Position numbers and translations under genes: made by a program. 28,015 nucleotides of DNA from an uncultured Bacilli bacterium (GTDB lineage Bacteria > Bacillota_I > Bacilli_A > RF39 > UBA660): contig CAKOOC010000017.1 in the NCBI GenBank assembly GCA_934098375.1, positions 1 through 28,015 of the forward strand, read 5' to 3'. This document shows positions 16,600 to 25,034 of this stretch, piece after piece; position 1 is the stretch's first letter, and the number at the start of each line of letters is the position of its first letter. Below the pieces are notes generated by a model. That model was not told the DNA's origin. It ran no database searches and saw only the letters and a list, made by a program, of their open reading frames with translations.

Positions 16600-18990
16600 T
16601 TAACCCCCAATTGTAAATTTATAGAGCATATAACCTATACCAACGGCAACTCCAATTATAAATGTAGTTATTAATGATAATATTACAACATTAACAAATC
16701 CTTTACTTGAATTACTACCATTGCCATTGTTTTGATTAGGATTTTTCTTAACCAATTGATATGACTTGCCGTATGTATTTGTAATTCCTTTTGACTCTTG
16801 AAAACTTGCCATGTGGCTTTCTATTTGAGATTTCTGTTGTTCATTTTTTGTAGTTTTATGTTGAGTAATTTGAGTTATAGTATTTGAGTATTCTTCTTTA
16901 TTACTACAACCAATATTCATAGCAGTTAAAACACTTTCTTTTACACTTTCTATTGCTCTTTGTTGATTACTTAAAACTTGATTTGTTTCTTGAACTACCA
17001 TTTTCTTTCGTTCAAGTTTCCCTTTCTTTTCAGTAGGTGCTAAAGATGAATTACCAATTTGAGTTATTTCTTCAATCGTATTTTGGTCTTTTTTACTAGC
17101 ATTATCTACACAACTTTGCATAACACCATTTAATGATGTTCCTACTGCGACAGCTAAACTTTCAGAATCTAAACCATCTTGAGTTCTTGATAAGGTATCA
17201 TTTACAATTTGACTTATCATGTGTGTTTCAAATGTTAGTGCATTTGCTTGTCCTTGAGCATATGCTTGTTGCAATTTAGAATTATTTTGCCTTGCAATAG
17301 CAGGGTTATATGTACCTTTAATCATTTTATCTCTTACCATTTGTTCTATGCTTGCTATTTGTTGTTCTGCCTTTGGTATATCTTTAAATGCTCCTAAATC
17401 GTGAGCATCAACACCTTTTAATATTTTTAATCCATCAATTTCCTGTGCTACTTTCCAAAAAGTGGGGTGTGGATATGCTAAACTGCCATCAGACAAAACT
17501 TTTCCACTTGTTGCTTTTGCTAGATTTATTTCAATAGGAATTCCCATATCTCTTGCTTTTTCACATATTATTTGACTAGCAAGAACTGCATTTTCGTCAA
17601 ATAATTTTCTTGCTTCTTCACTTTCCATTGTATCTCTAAATTCCATAAAATGATCAGGGTGTGCAACTATATCAAAAATACCACTATCTATTGCTTGACT
17701 TACCATATTTGCATATTCAATAGGATAATTAGGATTATTATTAGGAGAAATCATCTGTAATCCACGATTAACAAAATGTTGTCCTAATATCATATAATCA
17801 ACTTTATCTCTCATTTCGCCTAAAAATGCTTCTCTCATTGGGTCATATTCTGCCTCAAATCCTGCTAATATTGTCATATCAGGATGTTCTTGTTTCATTT
17901 TACTGATAGAGGCAATATAACCATCAACTTCTGACGATAACATTCTATGGTCTTCATCAGGTAAAACTAAATCAGGATTGGGAATATGTTCACTAAAACC
18001 TATCATTGAGATACCCATATCTCTTGCGGCTTGTAGCATTTCTTCATCACTAGCATATTCAGAATGTCCAGAACGATATGTATGAGTATGATAATTAAAA
18101 CTTTGACCAAAAATATCCACTTTAGTATGTTCAATTCTAGAAGTTTTAGATAATTCAGAAATTCGTTCTAATTTATCTTTATCTATTCTTCCTTCCATAA
18201 ACATAATATCTGCTAAATCTTTATCCTTTTTTGTATAATTTTTTAATCTATATACATATTCAGGTGGAGTAATAGTTAATTTTTGACCTCTAAAATCTAC
18301 TTGCTCTCTACCAAATATTTCACTTGCTAATTCAGGAGGCATAACATCATCTCGAGTATAAACTTGTCCACTTTCATCATGATAATAACCTTTATTAACT
18401 ATTGTTCCATCAGGTTTTCTTTCAAAGCAGAATGCACCAATATGAAAATCTGAGCCATCTAAAGTTGCAAGAACTTCGTGGTCTCCTGCAGGTATTCCAT
18501 TTTTTAATACTCTTGGAGTAGTTAATCTATCATCATGAAATTGTAAACCCATTTCTTCACAAACTTGTCTAAACTTATCCATATCTGCTTCATTTAGATT
18601 TATATCAATATCATCATGAGTTCTGCTTGATTCAATACCATATTTTATATAAGCACATAAAGCCCCTGCTAATTGATAATCAATACCTCTTTCATTTAAT
18701 TTTTTTACTAAAACTTCTAATTTACTATATATTTCTTCGTGATTTTGTTTAACAAGTTCAGGATTAAATCTTTTTTCTCTTTCTTCAAGATAACTTTTAA
18801 CTACTTGTTGAGCCAGTACATTTATTTGTTTTATGACTTCTTCATAATGTAATTCTGAATCTTTAAACATTTCTACTGCACGGTCATATCTATCTCTATT
18901 CATAATTCCATTATATTGTTGATTTAATTGTTCTGAAATATTTCTAATATAGTCAATTACCATTTGTTGTTTTGATGGTTGTTCTGGCAT
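16600..18990 (-). CDS. Nucleotidyltransferase + PHP phosphoesterase with C-terminal membrane anchor
   Basis: The 796-residue protein has four parts. First is a helical N-terminus with an R-E-K-R-F-N-P motif (71-77). Second is a nucleotidyltransferase-like domain (about 95-265; L-A-G-A-L, then D127-I-D129 in T-H-D-D-I-D-I-N-L and R-L-K-N-Y-T-K-K-D-K-D). Third is a complete histidinol-phosphatase-like PHP domain (about 296-540): H-T-H at 301-303, S-E-H at 333-335, Glu379/381, His405, A-H-P-D-H at 443-447 and V-D-A-H at 527-530. Last is a long helical region ending in one membrane helix (about 763-790). The ribosome site is GGAGG eight bases upstream. It heads the operon with the ADP-ribosyltransferase fusion and the GG-leader peptide. 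Metal-dependent phosphoesterase activity is likely; substrates are unknown. Confidence 0.8.
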   Translation of the reverse strand: MPEQPSKQQMVIDYIRNISEQLNQQYNGIMNRDRYDRAVEMFKDSELHYEEVIKQINVLAQQVVKSYLEEREKRFNPELVKQNHEEIYSKLEVLVKKLNERGIDYQLAGALCAYIKYGIESSRTHDDIDINLNEADMDKFRQVCEEMGLQFHDDRLTTPRVLKNGIPAGDHEVLATLDGSDFHIGAFCFERKPDGTIVNKGYYHDESGQVYTRDDVMPPELASEIFGREQVDFRGQKLTITPPEYVYRLKNYTKKDKDLADIMFMEGRIDKDKLERISELSKTSRIEHTKVDIFGQSFNYHTHTYRSGHSEYASDEEMLQAARDMGISMIGFSEHIPNPDLVLPDEDHRMLSSEVDGYIASISKMKQEHPDMTILAGFEAEYDPMREAFLGEMRDKVDYMILGQHFVNRGLQMISPNNNPNYPIEYANMVSQAIDSGIFDIVAHPDHFMEFRDTMESEEARKLFDENAVLASQIICEKARDMGIPIEINLAKATSGKVLSDGSLAYPHPTFWKVAQEIDGLKILKGVDAHDLGAFKDIPKAEQQIASIEQMVRDKMIKGTYNPAIARQNNSKLQQAYAQGQANALTFETHMISQIVNDTLSRTQDGLDSESLAVAVGTSLNGVMQSCVDNASKKDQNTIEEITQIGNSSLAPTEKKGKLERKKMVVQETNQVLSNQQRAIESVKESVLTAMNIGCSNKEEYSNTITQITQHKTTKNEQQKSQIESHMASFQESKGITNTYGKSYQLVKKNPNQNNGNGSNSSKGFVNVVILSLITTFIIGVAVGIGYMLYKFTIGG

Positions 18991-19042
18991 ATCATATACC
19001 TCCTATTTTTTGATACATTTTAAAATCTATTTTTCACTAAAT

Positions 19043-19051
19043 ATTATAGCA
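19043..19051 (-). promoter_or_regulatory. Extended -10 promoter of the NTase-PHP operon
   Basis: TGC-TATAAT on the minus strand with no good -35, giving a leader of about 45 bases before the ATG at 18990. The same TGCTATAAT precedes the Ca-ATPase operon. Confidence 0.55.
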
Positions 19052-19113
19052 TATTTTCTTTTGTTATTTTTATCTTTTTATTATTCTTATTATTAAATAA
19101 TTATATATTTAAA

Positions 19114-19782
19114 TGGTTAAAAAACAAATTAAAATAAGAAGGAAGTGAGTTGGTTAGTAATACTAATCAACTGAAACTACAATCCTTAAAGGATGGAAAG
19201 TTTTATAAAACTGATACTTTAGATACAAAAGAAATTTTTAGATTGATAGAATCAGTTCCTAGTGTTAAAGCGAAACCATTTAAGATTTGGCTAGCAAATT
19301 TGGGTAATGAAAGAATAAATGAAGTATTTGATCCAGAATTAGCAATTAATCGTGCTGTAAATTATTATCGTAATAAAGGTTAAAGTGATGAATGGATTAA
19401 GAAAAGGTTAAATGGTATTGTTGATAGATTTAAACTAACTGATATATGGAAAGATGGTGGCATTAAAAAAACCGTTGAATATGCTCTACTTGCAAATGAA
19501 ATATACAAAGGTTGGTCTGGTATGAAAGCAAGTGAATATAAAGATATAAAGGCATAAGAAAAGAATCATAAAGAGATAACATGGCCGATATTGAAATTGC
19601 TTTAACTAACATTAGCGAAATTGCTGCTCGTGATATTGCTAAAAAGGAGCAATCCACAAGGATTAAATGAAAATATGAAAGTTGCGGCTCATGGTGGAAG
19701 AGTCGCTAAAGGTACAAGAAATGTATATGAAGAAGAAACAAAAACATCTGCTATTTCAAAAGAGAATGCACTAGATTATTAA
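19114..19782 (+). pseudogene. Decayed DinD/Bro-N-type phage antirepressor-like gene
   Basis: Fragments in three frames line up with one family, the DinD-like/Bro proteins of phages and islands. W-L-K-N-K-L-K comes before a TAA at 19135. E-G-S-E-L-V-S-N-T-N-Q-L-K-L and K-A-K-P-F-K-I-W-L-A-N-L-G-N-E-R-I-N-E-V end at TAA 19381. The same frame continues D-E-W-I-K-K-R-L-N-G-I and E-Y-A-L-L-A-N-E-I-Y-K-G-W-S-G-M-K to about 19556. A frameshift then gives D-I-E-I-A-L-T-N-I-S-E-I-A, and a second shift near 19650 gives M-K-V-A-A-H-G-G-R-V-A-K-G-T-R-N, ending at 19782. The N-terminal DNA-binding half is missing. At least two stops plus two frameshifts show long decay. It is evidence of earlier phage or island DNA here. 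Confidence 0.85.
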
Positions 19783-19851
19783 TATAAAGATGATAATAAA
19801 TTAATTGAAAATAAATAACTCTATTAAAAATTTAAAGTTAAACTAAAATTA

Positions 19852-19869
19852 GTGGCTGTATCAAGCCAC
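19852..19869. repeat. Short inverted repeat
   Basis: GTGGCT and AGCCAC form a six-pair stem with a six-base loop. On the minus strand T-rich sequence follows, so it may be a weak third terminator. Confidence 0.4.
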
Positions 19870-19889
19870 ACTTAAACACTAATAAAATA

Positions 19890-19952
19890 AGAAAAAAAAT
19901 TAAAAAGTGTCTTCACCAAGCTCAAAGAGTTGCTTGATTATGATAAGGACAC
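19890..19952 (-). terminator. Possible second terminator, branched hairpin
   Basis: On the minus strand GTGTC (19952-19948) pairs with GACAC (19911-19907), with an inner CAAGC/GCTTG stem, and the structure ends in TTTTTAATTTTTTTT. On the plus strand the same bases also read as a short open frame (E-K-K-L-K-S-V-F-T-K-L-K, ending in D-K-D-T-K-N), which could be the tail of a lost gene. Confidence 0.4.
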
Positions 19953-19960
19953 AAAAAATT

Positions 19961-19988
19961 AAAAATAAAAAGACTACAAATTGTAGTC
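19961..19988 (-). terminator. Terminator of the Ca-ATPase operon
   Basis: A perfect eight-pair stem GACTACAA/TTGTAGTC with, on the minus strand, a TTTTTATTTTT tail. It lies 40 bases after the stop of the 203-aa gene. Confidence 0.8.
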
Positions 19989-20027
19989 AGTATAAAACAA
20001 TTATTTAAAAGAAATAAGCACCATAAT

Positions 20028-20639
20028 TTATAGATTTTTAGGCTCGTCAAAATCAAAGTCCGGCATTTCAATATCATTATATGATGAAGAAGATAATGAA
20101 AGTGATATAAGTGCATCATCTAAAACTTCATTTCTTCTTTTAGTTTTTTGCACACATTCTAAATATCTCTTTTTTAGTATTTCTATACTTTTTAAAGATA
20201 ATTCTTTTTCAAATTTATCATTTAAAGTTACTATACCAGTACTTGCATCATAACATCCTATAATGAATTTAGGATCTAAATAATAAGTGATTTTGCCATC
20301 ATTTGCTTTAGGATAAGTAAAAGCCCCAAATTTTTCTCCATCTAAATCAGAACTTTCTCCATTAATATTTATATATTCGATAGGCAATCTTATTAAAATA
20401 ATTTTCTTAGAATTTAGATGGGGCCAGTTATTTAATTTATAAATTAAGTCATCTATATTACTAGTTTTTAGTCCCATAGTTGTATAATATAAAGAATTAT
20501 CTTTTGTTCTAAGTCCCGTAGAAAAGATACTTTCTATAATTTCGCTACTTTCACCTCTTCTACCGGTACCATGACCTAATAAAAGATATTCTTTATCATT
20601 AAATAAATAAGTTATTTCTTTTAATTTTTTTATTTCCAT
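20028..20639 (-). CDS. PARP/Tpt1-like ADP-ribosyltransferase-fold protein (tentative)
   Basis: The 203-residue protein has L-L-L-G-H-G-T-G-R at 19-27. This matches the H-G-T/S that binds NAD in the H-Y-E group of ADP-ribosyltransferases (PARP, Tpt1, diphthamide toxins). Residues I-F-S-T-G-L-R (38-44) follow, as in PARP I-x-x-x-G-L, and then tyrosines 51-52. Toward the end L-D-P-K-F-I-I-G-C-Y-D (about 120-130) resembles the last strands of the fold, but I cannot name the catalytic Glu with confidence. The tail is Ser-rich and then acidic. No signal peptide is visible. Its ATG overlaps the stop of the 128-aa gene (TAATG) and lacks a strong ribosome site, so it is translated by coupling. It is the last gene of a five-gene operon. 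The assignment rests on motifs only. Confidence 0.55.
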   Translation of the reverse strand: MEIKKLKEITYLFNDKEYLLLGHGTGRRGESSEIIESIFSTGLRTKDNSLYYTTMGLKTSNIDDLIYKLNNWPHLNSKKIILIRLPIEYININGESSDLDGEKFGAFTYPKANDGKITYYLDPKFIIGCYDASTGIVTLNDKFEKELSLKSIEILKKRYLECVQKTKRRNEVLDDALISLSLSSSSYNDIEMPDFDFDEPKNL

Positions 20640-21025
20640 TATTTATTTTCTTTCGTATTAATACTCATCGGTGTACTTATCTTATCATTTACATCTTTTA
20701 TCCAAATATAATATTTTTTATATTGATATATAGAAATAGAAGCTTTATTATTTTCAATTTTTTGCCAGCATAATGCATTTAAAGATGGTGTACTTCTTGT
20801 CGATTTAACGCAATATTCTTTAGCATCTCCTGAAACATCAATATTTAAAATTCCTTTATTAACTTCTAGTCCTTCTATTTTCGCACTCATATCATCTTCT
20901 ACTTTTACGTAATATGAATTACTCTCTGAATTTTTAGGAATAAAATTATAAACAACCACTCCCGTAAAAACTCCTAAAATAAGTACTCCTAAGACTATTA
21001 TGATTGAACTAACATTATTTTTCAT
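20639..21025 (-). CDS. Single-pass membrane protein with small extracellular domain (128 aa)
   Basis: A short inner N-terminus, one membrane helix (8-28), then an outer domain of about 95 residues with two Cys (72 and 86, in E-Y-C-V-K and L-C-W-Q-K) that could form a disulfide. The pattern ends with Y-Y-I-W-I-K-D, as in Ig-like repeats of surface proteins from related Firmicutes. The start overlaps the ATPase stop (ATGA) and has a GGAGG site inside the ATPase gene. The tight coupling suggests a partner or sensor for the calcium pump, but there is no direct evidence. Confidence 0.7.
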   Translation of the reverse strand: MKNNVSSIIIVLGVLILGVFTGVVVYNFIPKNSESNSYYVKVEDDMSAKIEGLEVNKGILNIDVSGDAKEYCVKSTRSTPSLNALCWQKIENNKASISIYQYKKYYIWIKDVNDKISTPMSINTKENK

Positions 21026-23637
21026 TTTTCCTCCTTATAATCTTTAAATAATTTATTATAAACCGGCTTAAATACTTCTCCAATTAATGATGTTCCTAAA
21101 CATACGCCTAAAGTAATAAGTACCATTTTAATACTAATACCATCTACTATAAAGAAATGTTTTAAACCCGTTGAAAATATAATAACTTGAAGAATTACAA
21201 TAACACCCACACCAATTGATAATCTTTTATTATCAAATAACTTTTTATTAATTACTGAATGTTTCAAATTTCGGCAAGAAAAAGAATAAAGTAATTCATT
21301 TGCAATTAAATATATAAACAACAAAGATCCAGCTATATTAGCATTATAAGTTTTGGCATAATATATAAATAAAATTATCATAACTAAAGATTTAAATAGA
21401 GCACTAATAATAATTTTAGCATTTAAAAATGGTGTGAAAAAGGTTGTACTCGATTTATTTACTCGTTTATTTTCCATAATATCATCATCAGCCTTTTCAA
21501 AAGCAAGCATAATTGCTGGAATTGAATCAGTTACTAAATTAATCCATAGAAGCTGTAAAGTTGTAAACATTTCCATATTAAGTAATAATGATACGAATAC
21601 CAAAATAACCTCAACAATATTTCCCGCTAACAAATAAAGGATTACCTTTTTAATATTAGACGTAATTCTTCTTCCCTCTTCTACTCCATCAACAATAGTA
21701 ACAAAACTATCATCAACTAAAATGCAGTCAGCAACTTTTTTAACAACTTCCGTACCGGTTATTCCCATACCAATTCCAATATCTGCCTTTTGAATTGCCG
21801 GCGCATCATTTACCCCATCACCAGTCATTGCTACTACATAGCCTAAACTTTGTAGGGCTTCTACAATTCTTAATTTTGTATTAGGACTAATTCTTGCATA
21901 AACACGATATTTTTTTACAGCCTTTTTAAAATCTTCATCACTTAACTTATCAATATACTTTCCTTCTATTGCTAGACTATCATCATTTATAATCCCTATT
22001 TCTTTGCCAATTGCTGTAGCAGTATTAATACTATCTCCCGTTATCATAATTGGCGTAAGTCCCGCCTTATTACAAATATAAATAGCATCAGATACTTTAT
22101 TTCTTGGTGGATCCATCATGCCAATTAAACCTATAAAAATCATATTTTCTTCCGAATTATAAACATCATCAATTTTATAAGCAAAAGCAAGTAAACGAAG
22201 TGATTTTGAAGAAAGCTCCTTTTCGGCATCATATATTTTTTCTTTTTCTGCATCTGTCATCGGAAGAACTTCATTATTAATTAAATAATATTTGCACCTA
22301 GAAATAACTGAATCTAAACTACCCTTTGTAAAAGCATAAACTTTATCATTATTTTTAGTAACTACACTCATCATCTTACGATCAGAATCAAAAGGATATT
22401 CTTTTAATCTTTCCGTATATAAATCATATTTAAAATTAATACTTTCCAAATATTTTAAAATGGCAATTTCTGTTTCATCACCAATATAATTATCATCACT
22501 CTTTTTAACATTATGACACATCAATGCTCCAATATTAAATATTTCACTATTAGGTATATTCTCATCATCTTTATATATTTTATTATTAATATAAAGAGCC
22601 TTTACCACCATTTTATTTTGTGTAATTGTACCAGTTTTATCTGAACAAATTATATCCGTAGAGCCTAATGTCTCAACACTTGCCATCTTTCTAATAATCA
22701 CATTTTTCTTAGCCATTGCGCTCATTCCTAAAGATAAAATAATCGTTATTACTGAGCTCATTCCTTCTGGTATAGCCGCTACCGCCAAAGATATAGAAAG
22801 CATTAATACATCAAAGAAATTATTTTTCATAAGTAGTCCAATTATCATCATAAGAACTATAATTCCCATAATAATATAAGTTAAAACTTTACTTATTTGA
22901 TTTACCTTTTTTTGAAGAGGTGTTATATCACTTTTTTTATTAGTTAAACTTGTTGCAATTTTGCCTAACTCGGTATTCATTCCCGTCGCACAAACAACGG
23001 CAAAAGCATGTCCATTTGTAATATTGCATCCAGCATAAACCATATTTTTTCTTTCATATAGTTCTTTTTCTTCCGTTATATCAAGATTATCCTTTTTTAT
23101 CGCTCTAGATTCACCAGTTAAAGTAGATTCGTTAACCATTAAACTTTCCGAAAAAATAATTCTTGCATCAGCACTAACATAATCTCCCGCTTCTAACTCT
23201 AAAATATCTCCCGGAACAATATTTTTTACATCCACATGTTCTTTTTTACCATTTCTAATAACATAACTATTTGTAACAAACATTTTATTAAGTTCTGATA
23301 TTGCTGCGTCTGCTTTTTTCTCTTGAATAAAACTAAGTATAGCATTTATAACTACTATTACAATAATAACTATTGAATCAAAATATGATTCATGTCTTAT
23401 GTAAGAAATTATTGCTGAAAATACCGCTGCAAAAATTAAAAGAATAATCATTATATCATTAAATTGGTTTAAGAAAATTATAAAATTACTTTTTTTCTTT
23501 TCCTCATTAAGTTTATTTTCTCCATACTTACTAAGCCTTTTTATTGCTTCTTCATCTGTTAATCCATCTGCATTTGTAACTAATCTAAAATATAATTCAT
23601 CTATACTTTCATTATAACCTAATTTTTTCTTATCCAT
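21022..23637 (-). CDS. Calcium-transporting P-type ATPase (P2A, SERCA-like)
   Basis: It pumps Ca2+ out of the cell at the cost of ATP. All family marks are present. The cation-ATPase N-terminus is followed by T-G-E-S (174-177) in the actuator domain. Helix 4 reads A-A-I-P-E-G-M (287-293). The phosphorylated Asp333 lies in S-D-K-T-G-T. The hinge reads T-G-D-G-V-N-D-A-P. Helix 5 is L-A-G-N-I-V-E-V and helix 6 is W-I-N-L-V-T-D-S. The N-x-x-E in helix 5 and N-x-x-T-D in helix 6 match the calcium-site residues of SERCA. The 871-aa length is typical. A longer reading starts at ATG 23652, overlapping the preceding stop. I prefer ATG 23637 because AGAGGG lies seven bases before it. It is the third gene of a five-gene operon. 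Confidence 0.92.
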   Translation of the reverse strand: MDKKKLGYNESIDELYFRLVTNADGLTDEEAIKRLSKYGENKLNEEKKKSNFIIFLNQFNDIMIILLIFAAVFSAIISYIRHESYFDSIVIIVIVVINAILSFIQEKKADAAISELNKMFVTNSYVIRNGKKEHVDVKNIVPGDILELEAGDYVSADARIIFSESLMVNESTLTGESRAIKKDNLDITEEKELYERKNMVYAGCNITNGHAFAVVCATGMNTELGKIATSLTNKKSDITPLQKKVNQISKVLTYIIMGIIVLMMIIGLLMKNNFFDVLMLSISLAVAAIPEGMSSVITIILSLGMSAMAKKNVIIRKMASVETLGSTDIICSDKTGTITQNKMVVKALYINNKIYKDDENIPNSEIFNIGALMCHNVKKSDDNYIGDETEIAILKYLESINFKYDLYTERLKEYPFDSDRKMMSVVTKNNDKVYAFTKGSLDSVISRCKYYLINNEVLPMTDAEKEKIYDAEKELSSKSLRLLAFAYKIDDVYNSEENMIFIGLIGMMDPPRNKVSDAIYICNKAGLTPIMITGDSINTATAIGKEIGIINDDSLAIEGKYIDKLSDEDFKKAVKKYRVYARISPNTKLRIVEALQSLGYVVAMTGDGVNDAPAIQKADIGIGMGITGTEVVKKVADCILVDDSFVTIVDGVEEGRRITSNIKKVILYLLAGNIVEVILVFVSLLLNMEMFTTLQLLWINLVTDSIPAIMLAFEKADDDIMENKRVNKSSTTFFTPFLNAKIIISALFKSLVMIILFIYYAKTYNANIAGSLLFIYLIANELLYSFSCRNLKHSVINKKLFDNKRLSIGVGVIVILQVIIFSTGLKHFFIVDGISIKMVLITLGVCLGTSLIGEVFKPVYNKLFKDYKEEK

Positions 23638-23648
23638 TTTTATCCCTC

Positions 23649-23828
23649 TCATTCATACATAAATGATAAAGCAAATAGTAATAATAGTAAAATTAAAAAG
23701 ATAATCAAGAATGTAAGCATTAAATTTACACTTAAATAATACCATTTACTTCTAATTATTGTCCCGCAGTAGCGGCAATACTTATCATCATTAAAAATTT
23801 CTTTTTGACAATTTTTACAAATTTTCAT
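23649..23828 (-). CDS. Zinc-ribbon membrane microprotein (59 aa)
   Basis: A 59-residue gene between the metalloprotease and the calcium pump. It overlaps the metalloprotease stop (ATGA at 23825-23828) and ends at 23649, touching the pump's alternative start. It encodes a zinc ribbon (Cys4-x-x-Cys7, Cys18-x-x-Cys21) and then one strongly hydrophobic helix (about 34-55). This is a stripped-down version of the zinc-ribbon membrane proteins at 7564-8466 and 23825-25000. It may link the pump and the protease at the membrane, which is an inference from the gene order. Confidence 0.8.
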   Translation of the reverse strand: MKICKNCQKEIFNDDKYCRYCGTIIRSKWYYLSVNLMLTFLIIFLILLLLLFALSFMYE

Positions 23829-25000
23829 AGTCTACCTCTAATAACGCCAATTATTTCTTTGCTTTCATTTTGAGCATTTTCTCTATGCAAATAATAATCA
23901 TGAAATGCTTCGGCAATTGTTTCTTCCGCAATCAAAACACCTTGTGCATCTTTCGCCCCAGCATATTTAGAAATATTTTTAGTAAATTCATCTTTTGAAA
24001 TACTTAAATTATACTTCTCATTATAATTATTAATCGCTGTATCAAGTATTTCATTTGAATAACTACCATCATCAAATTTATTGATTATTTCCTCTATTAT
24101 TTTAGAATTTTCTGAATTTTCATAATATATATTATTTATACCATACTGTTTTAATAAAGAATAAAACGAAATATAATGACCTAGTTCATGAGCAATAGAA
24201 GATTCAAACGTTGCATCCTTTACATACCATTCTGGCGTTACAACACTCGTTACTCCTTTATCAAGTATTTTTTCATTTAAAAAATAATAACTATTTAAAA
24301 GAATTTGTGTTTTATGTACTTTACCATTATTACTTATATCTTCATTATCATTTATAAAAATATAACTTGGCTGAAAATATGCAATATATTCATTTAACTC
24401 TTTAGCATTAGAAATAGATAGATTGGTGAGGCCTCCTTTAATAGACGGAAATAAATCATATATTTCTCTAATAACTTTATCAATTTTACTTGCTTCTTCA
24501 TAATCCATATCACAAAAACTAACACTTAATATTTCTAAATCATTTTCTAAGTTATATTCAATTTTTGATACATCTTTTCTATTTGAACACTGCCATTTTT
24601 GATTATTAAAATCATTTTTTATTAACAGTTTACTTGTTTCTAAAGAATTAACATTTACATTGCTATAGTTATTATCTGTTATTAATATAGTTGATTTATA
24701 TCCATATATATAACTATATATTTCTTTTTTTAAATCAAAATACGGCTTAAACATGCTTTTACCCCTATAATTCATCATTAATACAAAAGAAATAAAAGTA
24801 AAACATAACAAAAACATAAAAAACTTTAATTTTCTTTCTTGCTTATAAACATATCCTCTTTTTATTTTTTCTAAATTCATACTTTTTTGATAAAAAATAT
24901 ACCCTTCAGCCGTTATTTCTCCACATTTAGGACAAAAATAATCATCATTAGTTAAAGTATAATCACACTTCACACATTTTATATGTTTATTTTCATTCAT
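23825..25000 (-). CDS. Zinc-ribbon, membrane-anchored HELGH metalloprotease
   Basis: The 391-residue protein starts with a cytoplasmic zinc ribbon (Cys9-x-x-Cys12, Cys23-x-x-Cys26), then a basic stretch and one membrane helix (58-77). Its outer part ends in a metalloprotease domain with H-E-L-G-H at 271-275 and a downstream E-E-T-I-A-E-A-F-H-D-Y-Y (359-370). That second motif is like the Glu-containing motif of the anthrax lethal-factor-like (ATLF) peptidases and would supply the third zinc ligand. The start has AGAGG six bases upstream and an extended -10 about 30 bases upstream. It is the first gene of the calcium-pump operon. A role in trimming envelope proteins is plausible; the substrate is unknown. 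Confidence 0.8.
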   Translation of the reverse strand: MNENKHIKCVKCDYTLTNDDYFCPKCGEITAEGYIFYQKSMNLEKIKRGYVYKQERKLKFFMFLLCFTFISFVLMMNYRGKSMFKPYFDLKKEIYSYIYGYKSTILITDNNYSNVNVNSLETSKLLIKNDFNNQKWQCSNRKDVSKIEYNLENDLEILSVSFCDMDYEEASKIDKVIREIYDLFPSIKGGLTNLSISNAKELNEYIAYFQPSYIFINDNEDISNNGKVHKTQILLNSYYFLNEKILDKGVTSVVTPEWYVKDATFESSIAHELGHYISFYSLLKQYGINNIYYENSENSKIIEEIINKFDDGSYSNEILDTAINNYNEKYNLSISKDEFTKNISKYAGAKDAQGVLIAEETIAEAFHDYYLHRENAQNESKEIIGVIRGRL

Positions 25001-25025
25001 ACTAAACCTCTATTATTATATAAAA

Positions 25026-25034
25026 ATTATAGCA
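25026..25034 (-). promoter_or_regulatory. Extended -10 promoter of the Ca-ATPase operon
   Basis: TGC-TATAAT on the minus strand, weak -35, about 26 bases upstream of ATG 25000. Confidence 0.6.
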
